A stretch of 64,000 nucleotides of DNA from Trichostrongylus colubriformis (Eukaryota; Nematoda; Chromadorea; Rhabditida; Trichostrongylidae): assembly GCA_963978905.1 (NCBI GenBank), contig OZ022256.1:35822001-35886000 (forward strand), in the 5' to 3' direction. A program made the position numbers and the translations under genes. Positions 55,601 through 64,000 of the stretch are shown piece by piece. The notes beneath the pieces were generated by a model that saw nothing but the letters and a program-made list of their open reading frames with translations, ran no database searches and was not told the origin of the DNA. Position 1 is the stretch's first letter; every line of letters begins with the position of its first letter.

Positions 55601-58600
55601 AAGTGGTCCTGGAATGTACCTTCAAACGCAATTGCTAGGAACAAACATATCTAACAATAAGAGATCAGAGAGCAAAAAAAGGGGGTTCGTTTTGGGTACA
55701 TCAAGGTTTGCTGTGCACAGGGCACTCCCAGGTGTCGAGGAAAATTTCCGCTTCAGTGCGATCCCCTCATCGGGGACCCAAGTACGTCCTTCTTTGAACA
55801 TCTGCATAACTTCATTGGTATCAGTAAGTGTTGCCGATTGCACAGCATTACTGAGTATTTCATTCCCAGAGTTTTTGTGTTAATCACTCGAACTCAATCA
55901 TATTTCCTTACATAACCAGGCGAGCCGACGGTACATTCCGCTTATCATCTGACATAGGACCATTGCTGACCTCTGCAATTGCAACCCCCATCCCGTCCGT
56001 CAAATACGACCCCCTGTCGAAGAGTCTTCGACTCTCGGTGTACCTTGATTATGCATCCTTCGATATCAGAGGTGGGCGTATGTAGGGAGACACAGATTTG
56101 ACCTCGGTTTGCGACCCTATGACAGCCTGTGGCCGTTGGCCATGTGACATACAGTAGCAGTCAAAAATATACGCGGTTCGCGATTTTGACCATAACTTTG
56201 GACGACGTTTACATATTTCCCTGTAATTTTTCTGTTTGAAGGCATCTGTCACTCAATATATAATAATACAGTATCTTCGCCGGGTAGTGCAGAGTGGAGG
56301 TAAAGAATTGTTCGAATGACAATTCATGAAAGTAATCGAATTCCTTCCAAAAAAATTCAGTTCTCCCCGAGAGGCTTATAACTCAACAGAACGAGGGCGT
56401 GTGCAGAAATTAACGAGGAATAAGGTTAAGACTTTGATACATGTTATTTAGAATCATGACAGCTTCACAGCAGTGGGGCGCGCAGCTGACCATTTTCACG
56501 GTTTTTGTCCAAATGAATTTTTCAGCTTCAGCCTTGCATCTTACGCGGCTGATATACTTTCTCACATGAAGTAACAAGCACTTTCAAAACGCAAAAAAGA
56601 AAGACGTACACCGGGGTTATGGTTGAAATTCAGAACCATATTTTTGATCGCTACTGTAGGTCATTCAGACTATTTCCTCATGTAAATCCTATCTCCGTGC
56701 AATGTTCCCCTGTATTTATGCATGGGATGCCGAAAACTCACCACGATTGTACATTCAATAAATGGAAACTCTTTCAGGCGATCTCAGTTTTCTTCGCAGA
56801 AATATTCAAGTTCGTAGCAAGTGTGGTGTTAGTGTGTCTACAAGAGCGTAGTGTTGTAAAGTAAGTCATAAATACGTTTCTTAGAATTTACTATTGGACC
56901 ACCATTCTTTTTTTGTATCTAGTCACTCGTAGACCTTTCTCGTATGTTCGATTTGAAGCCGAGGAACGATAATTCGGTTATCTCAAAAGGGGAAATATGC
57001 ATGCAACCAGCTGTGAAAAGCATCTTCTAGCATAAGCTTTACGGAAGGGCTACACGGCGCGCAGCCTACTTACCATGTGCAGGCTTTTTCTACATGGGGA
57101 CGCGTCACTCAGCTGAGTAACACTGCAACGTATCATGTATACGTGTCGATCCGACTTTGGGCTGCGGTCATACTCACCGCTGACAGGGTGTGGCTGCGTT
57201 CACACGCAGCGAGAGAGAGAGTGGCGCAGGGGATGTGCAGAGATTACGCAAGCAACGAGGCAGGCGGTCAAAGGCGGAGACGCAGAGATACGCAGCCACA
57301 CCCTGCCGTCGGCACCGCAGAGTACGACCGCGGCCTTACTCAAACACCCAAAAAATGCAGCATAACTCGTCCACGCGATAATCAACGGATAGACGTGTAT
57401 CAAATGTCAGGGATAGTGAACATTTCATTTCGTTCCCAACACCGCTACTCCTATCACACGCTAATTTATAGCTCCCATCGCCTACGAATCTCAAGCGGCG
57501 TCGCATTCACGGAGAAACTGCTGACATAATTCGTTTTTCTTCTTTTCTCAAGCACAAGTTTAAAAAGAGAGTTTTTCAGTTTTTAATACTCTTATCTCAA
57601 GCACAAGTTTAAAAAGAGAGTTTTTCAGTTTTTAATACAAGCTCATATATTGAGGATATTTTACAGAATGAGTGAAGCCTCACTGAAAGCACACCCTGCG
57701 ATTATCATTTTAGTCAACTTTCCTTACTGGGGCAGTTCCCTTGGCTATCCAGGCTGCACCCTTTTTACGTCGCCACTGTACACCTTTACGACGTTACACT
57801 CACTCGAACCTGTGATGTACGCCCATTTGGCGTAGATGGGTTAGTAGTAATGAAAGTAAATCCAGTGGTCTGTTTATCGAGAGGTGTGCCTGTAACTGTC
57901 ACGGTAAATCCTAGCGAAAAGCCGCAACACAGCTCCTTTTATTTACGGCTCATTGTGTTGCACTGCGCGCTAGTTTTTGTCATTGGAACTTTTTTTACTC
58001 ATTTATTGTTCATTTTTCTGTTGAAAAATTTGAGGCAGATGTGTGGTAGGTATTATACCTGTTTTTTGCAGGGGATTTACTCAAATTTATGATCAATTTG
58101 TACATCATTGGCGTGATGCGCTGAAAGTATTAGTGCCGGCTGTCGTCTACACAATTCAGAATTTCCTACTTTACGTCGCAGTAGAGAACCTGCCGGCTGC
58201 TACTTATATGGTATTTCACCGAATTTTTCGAGATTTCGATCGTCATTTGCGAACCACACTTCAACAGTGATATTTTTAGGTCACTTATCAACTGAAAATT
58301 CTCACCACCGCCGTCTTCACTGTGCTAGTGTTAGGTCGAAAACTGTCAATCCAGCAATGGGTGTCGCTATTTTTCCTGTTTGGTGGCGTAGCGATTGTAC
58401 AGTATGTGAGTTGGTTTGTTCTTTCACTCTCATTAGGAAGCCGGAACCTTCGTGATTTGAAGTGGTTTGAACACGGAATGGCATCAATCCCCAGCATGCA
58501 CTCTCATCCACCCATTGACTCTCAAGTTGCATTTACGTGTAAATCTGATGGGTGATCGATAGCACGTTAGAAGCTCACAACTCGGCGCTCGCAACGCTAT

Positions 58601-61600
58601 GCATGCGGCAGGGGGGGGGGGGGGGCCTGTTCTCGCATCCTAGACCGATTGATTATTCACGCTATGCTTGAAGGCACCGGAAGGGGAAATGAAGGAAAGC
58701 AGAACTAAGAACGATTTTCTCTGTATTCGAAAGGCCATTTATGAAGAGATGATTTGTGGTCGCGTTGGAAATACACCTTTGATGTCCTCTTCGCTATCAC
58801 TCTGAGCTGCACTGCTACACTGGCCGAGAGGCTGCAGTGGCGAGGCAACTTCTCAGCTAGCCTGCGTAGTCCCTCGCAGTGTGCATTTACCCTTCAGCGG
58901 TCGCTGGAGGGGACGATTGGGAAGGGGTGAGAAGGGGGTCCCTTTTTTGTGTATTGTCCCTTTCATCCAGTTGTTTCTCCACTGTTGCATATTTAGCGCC
59001 TCGACTTTTATATTCAGAAGCCAAAATTGACCCTTTTGGTGTCTCAAAGTTTTGAGGTGGTTGAGGCGCAGGACACCGTAGTCACTTAAAGGCCTAACAA
59101 CAAACGGCGCACTACCAGCTCGTACGCACTGCACCACACACCGCACGCCGCTTTACGATATCTTGCCCCGTACACACCCGCCACTGATAGTCGCTGACAC
59201 TTTTCACCCATGGCCTTTCTCTTATCGAGATGCGAGAATTACACATGAGAGGTTATGGAATATCAATGAGAGCTTTCTTCATTTTCTCCTTGGCGTTAGT
59301 CCCTCTCTGCCACAGAGTCTGATCTTCTTGTCAAGTGTCGCCACTTCCTTCTATTCAAGGCATCCTCCAAAGAATCGAAGATAGAAGACAGACTTTCACT
59401 CTTGTGAGGTTGGTCTCGAGGCGTTTCCACTTCTTCTTTGGAGCTCCTCGCGGTTGTCTGCCGGGTAGGTCGAATTTCCAAGCTTTTAATGGGGTTGCCT
59501 GTCGACCCTTTCAGCACGTGCCGATACCATCATAGCCGCTGCTCCCTAAATTCAGATGGGCAGGTGTTGTCTGCATAATCGTTCTGACGTACTCGTTCCG
59601 ATCCTGTCGAGTCGCATACTGTTCTATCTGTCTAAGCATCCTCATTTCACCGGTGTTACCTGCCTCATTTTCGACTGAAGTTCTTCTCTTGTATCCACTA
59701 CCAGGGCAATGTCGCCAGCGTAGAAGATGGTCCTTGGCGGTCTTCACATGAGGCCTTCATTTCAAAGCTGGGTCTTGATGCACCCCTACCGAGATCCCTG
59801 TCTTAGTGGTCAAGACCTTGACTTCCCCCGTGGTGATATGACTGCTTTAGCCTATCATTTAGTTAAATAAATAAGTGAACCAATTTATACTTTGTATAAG
59901 GAAGACCACGGGCTCTTATATTTGTTGCTTTCGGAGTTCTTTCTTGATTTCTCGCTGTGGTAGACGGTTGAAATCCTCTTCGAAATCAAGGAAGGCTAGG
60001 TAGCAAGGCCGCTGCTTTCCGCGATACTCTCCATCACTTAATTTACGATGAAGATAGCATCCGTGGTGGACCACTCAGGCATGACCCAAATTGCTACTGC
60101 GAGATGGTCGTGAGCTCCCTCAGCCTTAGGTCAACCAGTTCGTATAGCTCTATGGTATGAGCTGTCATCTTTATTCCGCAGTAGTTGAAACACTCCATTG
60201 CATCCCATTTTGTTTCAATATGGGAACGATGGTAATAGTCCTCCACGCATTTGAAAATTTTTCCCATGCATCTACTAGTAGCCCATCCGAACCAACAGCC
60301 TTTCCATTTCATTTCCCCTAGCCCTAGGCGAACCTATCCCCTTGTTCAAGGAAGGATGAGACCAGCTGTAGTTTTTTTTCTGTGGGCTTGTCTTACGAGG
60401 GGAATGAGTGTCACACAGCTCCTTACCGTCTTTTCACTCTGATGTTTTTAGCCTGACTGGAGATGTACCTCTCTGCCTCTTTACCATCCAACACCTCGTG
60501 CAAAGCATCCATTCCGTGTTCTTGCTTTGGCTACAGCTCCTTAGCAAGGCTCCTGTAATTTTTATATTCGACGATGTCATCTGAGCTCTTCGTTTTCTGC
60601 CAGCCCTTGTATGCTTCCTTCTTCTGTTTCACTATACGTTGGATCCTCTAGTTCCAACACCACGATACTTTATCTCCTCAGAAGCCGCCTTGGATCTCCA
60701 CAGCATTTCCTTTTCCCATCTTGAATTATCCCGACTGCTTTGTTCCAGGTGTCCTGGATCGAACCGTTACGGGTTGGCTACCGATCTCCAGTATCCTTTT
60801 TATGAGGTCGTCCCTTTCTCCTCTGCACGTTCAACTACACGATTCTTCGTTCGGTCTGTACCTTTGTTTCCTTTGGGAGTCCTATGGCACTGTATGCTGA
60901 GAGAGTCCTGTGTGGGTGACGATTTCTCCTCGTGGCAGTATCATTATGTCCTTCACCGTCTTGAGAGCTTGTCTTCTTATGGCATGATCGACTTCCGTTT
61001 GTCTTCCTTTGCTGCTGTAGGTAACCCTTTGCGTATCCCTTTTCGCTGTGTACTTCAAAGACAGTGATAAGGGTTATCCGGGCCAAATATGTTGAGGTGC
61101 TTAATAGTACGAAAGTGAAGAAAAACGAGTTGAAACGGTCAAGAAACCAATAAGTAGGACCATATATTTTTCCCGAAAAGAGATCAAAAAAAATGAAAGT
61201 TGGAGCAGGAGTAGGCAAGTGTTTCGTTGCGTCAGATCGCCTTCGATTGGGATTGCCGAGGCGAATGATTTATTACTGATTTCAGGAGCCAACTAGAAGT
61301 CGGTTTACGTATAGTAAACAGTGAGGACATTGAATAAGGGTCAAGAAATGTGATATCAAATGAAGGATCCTCAGTAGTTCCCCGCGCGAAACTCCGATGA
61401 CCTGCTGAACGGAACACTTACACATCACTCATCTTATGACTTTCGCCATTTCTTTGCTTCCGGATCTCATTTCTTGGTTTCCAGGATCAGAAAATGTCTA
61501 ATGATCGGGAAAAGGCCGAACGGTTAGCAGCAGCTATGGCTGATGACATCTCGACCACGGTCATGCCAACCATCGAGGATGCCTTTACAAAGTTAATGGT

Positions 61601-64000
61601 AAAAAATAATTCAGAGATAAAAAAGTAATATTTTGATTTTACTAATGTTCGTAAAAAATCAGGAGAATTACATCAGAAATACCCTGCAGCTACCCAAAAT
61701 GATTCTATTGTGTTTTCAAGGGTCCTGCAACTGATGTATTCAACGGAACAACGCTGGCACCAGCAGCATTGGGAGATTTGACACGTTCCAAGCGCGAGGT
61801 TCACGAGCAAAATTCGATTATAGGTACTGGATTAATGGCTGCGGTCGAGCGCTATCTGTTGATCTACTTATTTAATTGTCCATTTATTTCTTTTTTCGAA
61901 ATCTGAGTCCGATTTTGTACATGGATAAGACCTGCATAACCCCAGTAATTGAAAATACGTTCATAAGCCCAATAACTGAAAATATGTTCGTAAGCGTATC
62001 TGAAAATATCAGTTATGGCATAAAAGGGCTAGAGGATTAAAATATTTCCTTTTGATACTATAACGGCTCTAACCCTTAACATTCGTTATAACTTATATCT
62101 TTAAATGAAAATCCTTTCCAAAATCCATCTAAATTAGTTTGATTCCTTTGTTTACTGCTCACAAATATGTTTTGTTCTTCCGAATTTCCATTATTGCACG
62201 CATTCTTGGAGTACACATGCTTGTTCCATTCAGGTTTCATTGCCGTCTTGGTAGCTTGTTGTCTTTCTGGATTCGCTGGCATTTATTTCGAGAAGATTCT
62301 TAAAGGATCTGATGTGTCCATATGGATTCGGAACATTCAGTTAGCGCTTCCGTCGATCTTCTTCGCTTTGCTCTTCGCGTTTGTCAGTTTCATTAGATTT
62401 GCCCTGGATTTCCTCTTTTATTATACTTCTATACGCTGATCAGTTCAGCATTCGCGCGATAAGAACGCAGCCTTGAATTTTTAAAATAACTATGTTAGCC
62501 TTTTTTGCACTTCAAACCATTACTATACATACCCACGTTGCTGATACCCACTTTTAAGGAAAGCTGTAGAGCACAATCAGGGCTTACCTTGCGATAATTG
62601 AAGTAAGCCACTTCTTTTTGCCAGTATTCAAATCGGGGTGCAACTCAGAAAGTTACACCATTATTGCGGTACGAAGCACTAAGGCCTAATGTGGGCCGCA
62701 TGCAAAGTTTCACGCGAAAAATATGAATCCGGCCAAGACACTGCACAACAAAGTCCTGGCCGGATGGGCGGGGCCTCCGAGCAATTGCCCACCCCGTCGT
62801 TTGCCGCGGTCGAAAACGCATTGTAGGAACAGAAAATTACAGAAACAGTCCAACTCTCCGTTCCCAACCGCGGCCAACAACAAGACGGGGCTTTCACTCG
62901 GAGGCCGCGCCCACCCTGCCAAGAATTGGTTGAGCTGTATCTTGGCCGATCACTTTTTCGCGTGAAACTTTGCATGCGGCCCTTATTAGGCAAATACAAC
63001 ATAAATATAAGGGTAACAAAGAAATTAATTTTTCCGTGGACGATATCTTCAATTCGAACTGTGATGAGACAGGTAACCACACCATGCCCTCTCGACGTGC
63101 TTAGCAGAAGCAGGCAACCACGTGGTCTGTGATCCATGGCTCATGGCTCGTGTCCTCTTCCCCTTTTACCCTTTTTCCTTCTCGTTTGTCTGGTTCTCTC
63201 GCCGTGCGCCTTCATAAATTTGTGTAATAGCGGACCTTCAATATAGCAAATCGAGTCTTAATCTGAGAGTTCAGAACGGTTTTTCGCAGTTGCTATACTG
63301 GGTAATATGCACCCCTCTGTTTCCATTATTGCTATAATCCGTTTAAGAATTTGGTCTTGAGGAATGGAATCTCGAAGCACAATTGAAAGAGCATTCATTA
63401 TCCTGCAGAGTACTCAGGACGCAGTTTCGGAGCTGATAATCTAAATTTCGCTGATTTTCTTCTTTTAACACTGTTATTCGGACAATGAAAATGGAAGGTT
63501 TTCTTAGGCGTGTTTTGCAGGTGAAGGATAATACCGAGATATTCGCCGATGGTATTGCTCCAGAAGCCATATGGAGACGAATGCTGTTTGGTTTCGACTG
63601 GGCTGTATGGGTCACGATCGCAATTTCAGCGTTCGGAGGCCTCGTGGTCGCCGTGGTCATCAAATTTGCCGACAACATTTTGAAAGTAAGCTCTGAATTA
63701 CTTTGGTTTTGCATGGTAAACAGGTGTTGCACTTATATATGTACAGGCGAATGGGTCATAGTTCGCGCAACTTCATGCTCTGTTTGTGCCCTTTCCGGTG
63801 CATTCATCTCACTGTTGCAGCACTTGAGATTAATGCATTTCGATAGAGAATGATGCTCTCCTGTTTTGCAGGCTTTCGCTACTTCATTTGCTATTGTGTT
63901 GAATTGCATACTCGCTTACTTCCTCTTCAACTTCCGGCCCACGATGTTCTTTGTGGTCGGTGCGTGTTTCGTCATCGGAGCTGTATTCGTTTACAGCATC
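52614..64000 (+). CDS. SLC35A-type Golgi nucleotide-sugar transporter 2 (ten exons seen, 3' end beyond window)
   Basis: Exons: 52614-52635, 53511-53620, 56778-56860, 58072-58210, 58280-58405, 61485-61598, 61721-61823, 62234-62382, 63521-63685, 63872-64000 (open at the edge). All joins are GT-AG and in frame; 380 residues so far. Start: [20 protein letters not shown], the usual short cytosolic tail then span 1. Landmarks: [50 protein letters not shown] near 82-101; [20 protein letters not shown] about 115-134 (the family's most conserved motif); [15 protein letters not shown] near 243-257; [19 protein letters not shown]. These match SLC35A2/A3-type UDP-galactose/UDP-GlcNAc transporters better than gene 1 does. 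Peculiar: residues 161-232, from 61485-61598 and 61721-61823, form a long hydrophilic loop between spans 6 and 7, rich in charged residues ([15 protein letters not shown]), where gene 1 and vertebrate members have about 15-20 residues. Substrate is inferred only. Confidence 0.9.
54165..54229. repeat. 31-base inverted repeat with 3-base loop
   Basis: Arms 54165-54195 and 54199-54229 pair with two mismatches around CTC; the inner part is TGTTGTGCCAAC/GTTGGCACAACA. Located in intron 2 of transporter 2. Confidence 0.9.
54340..54730 (+). mobile_element. Foldback MITE, GGCGGGGCCTCCGAG family, diverged subtype, plus orientation
   Basis: Starts near GAATTCCTTTGTTACCCAGA, contains TTCACGCGAAAAAAAAACAA, then GGAGACGGTCACGTCATCAT and AGAGGCAGATCAACACTGGG, which pair with the minus-strand reading of 50640-50720. 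Right end not clear. In intron 2 of transporter 2. Confidence 0.55.
55083..55142. repeat. 14-base inverted repeat
   Basis: TGCAACACCATGTC at 55083 and GACATGGTGTTGCA ending 55142, separated by 32 bases. Intron 2 of transporter 2. Confidence 0.8.
57165..57330. mobile_element. MITE, CGGTCATACTCACCG family, copy 2
   Basis: Full-length match to 15289-15450: CGGTCATACTCACCGCTGAC at the left, GTCGGCACCGCAGAGTACGA at the right, shared GGAGACGCAGAGATACGCAG. In intron 3 of transporter 2, so each paralogue carries one copy in an intron, but in different introns. Confidence 0.88.
57546..57643. repeat. Perfect tandem duplication, 49-base unit
   Basis: TCTCAAGCACAAGTTTAAAA through AGTTTTTAATAC is present twice in a row with period 49 and essentially no mismatch. 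Confidence 0.93.
58669..59056. mobile_element. MITE, GAAGACACCGGAAGGGG family, copy in intron 5 of transporter 2
   Basis: Left end TTGAAGGCACCGGAAGGGGA; right end CCAAAATTGACCCTTTTGGT followed by GTCTCAAAG, its inverse. The interior holds a TTTCTCCACTGTTGCATATT block resembling the right part of the TTTAAAGACAG family. A run of about 15 G lies just upstream at 58611. Confidence 0.65.
59290..61060 (-). mobile_element. RTE-type non-LTR retrotransposon relic (reverse transcriptase)
   Basis: Minus-strand frames, from high to low coordinates, give VAKARN and a lysine-rich linker (60550-60450), then GVAIVPI-like text, [20 protein letters not shown] and [15 protein letters not shown] (60180-60100; RT block ..NYRGI.L..HTMKI.ERL...RLR), [15 protein letters not shown] (60010-59950; the usual catalytic region FLDLEKAFDRLPR), and near the end [11 protein letters not shown] and [20 protein letters not shown] (59460-59300), the conserved RTE C-terminus (..RAKWR..SRRADPA.ARD). 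Many stops and frameshifts; the endonuclease part is not seen. It lies antisense in intron 5 of transporter 2. Confidence 0.85.
62683..63050. mobile_element. Foldback MITE, GGCGGGGCCTCCGAG family, complete copy in intron 8 of transporter 2
   Basis: GGGCCGCATGCAAAGTTTCA and TGAAACTTTGCATGCGGCCC form near-perfect inverted inner arms; GGATGGGCGGGGCCTCCGAG and CTCGGAGGCCGCGCCCACCC a second pair. The right flank TTTCCGTGGACGATATCTTC matches the family terminus. The best-preserved copy of the family in the window. Confidence 0.85.

Noticed and set aside
13871..64000. Operon of the two transporters
   Set aside because: Some 24.5 kb lie between the stop of gene 1 and the start of gene 2; nematode operons have spacing of hundreds of bases.
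1..64000. CRISPR arrays, prophage or bacterial islands
   Set aside because: No regularly spaced identical repeats with unique spacers, no dense prokaryotic coding, introns and eukaryotic transposons throughout.

Overview
The window looks like nematode nuclear DNA, most likely from a strongylid (hookworm-type) parasite. The evidence is: small phase-consistent exons split by introns from 68 bases to several kb; short TTTTCAG/TTTTAG acceptors in front of first coding exons (typical of spliced-leader trans-splicing); mariner, IS630/Tc1, Helitron and RTE remnants; and dense MITE-like inverted repeats. There are no operon-like gene clusters, prokaryotic genes or CRISPR arrays. The species call is inference. 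Long open frames are rare and almost all of the listed open frames are noise or transposon debris; the real genes had to be assembled from short exons.

Three protein genes can be supported. (1) The 3' end of an ARL14EP-like gene (ARF7EP_C cysteine domain), exons 4194-4343 and 4482-4597, plus strand. (2) A complete SLC35A-type Golgi nucleotide-sugar transporter in eight exons, 13871-28054, plus strand, 324 codons before the stop. (3) A second, diverged SLC35A-type transporter in at least ten exons, 52614 to beyond 64000, plus strand, 380 codons inside the window; it carries an extra hydrophilic loop of about 60 residues encoded by exons with no counterpart in the first. Genes 2 and 3 share four intron positions and phases, so they are paralogues in tandem about 25 kb apart that have since gained or lost other introns. 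A tRNA-like gene lies antisense in the first intron of gene 2.

The rest is repeat territory. 1-3.1 kb: minisatellite, MITE pieces and the first of two 1.38 kb foldback elements. 5-9.4 kb: an internally deleted mariner, a large minisatellite, a MITE, and an IS630/Tc1 relic with about 160-base terminal repeats. 11-12 kb: Helitron helicase debris on the minus strand. 13.5-28 kb: transporter 1, its introns filled by MITEs, a mariner relic and the second, almost perfect foldback palindrome (19776-21158). 28-37 kb: a short IS630-like element, an astacin-like relic, and a complex block in which diverged direct repeats flank a mariner that itself received a 675-base palindromic insertion. 37-52 kb: MITE families and long stretches where I see nothing. 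52-64 kb: transporter 2, with an RTE non-LTR retrotransposon relic antisense in one intron.

Functionally, the two transporters would move UDP-activated sugars from cytosol to Golgi lumen for glycosylation; the ARL14EP-like protein belongs to a family linked to small ARF-like GTPases. The repeats share recognisable terminal motifs, and at least ten families have two or more copies inside this single window, so they can be defined internally without a database.
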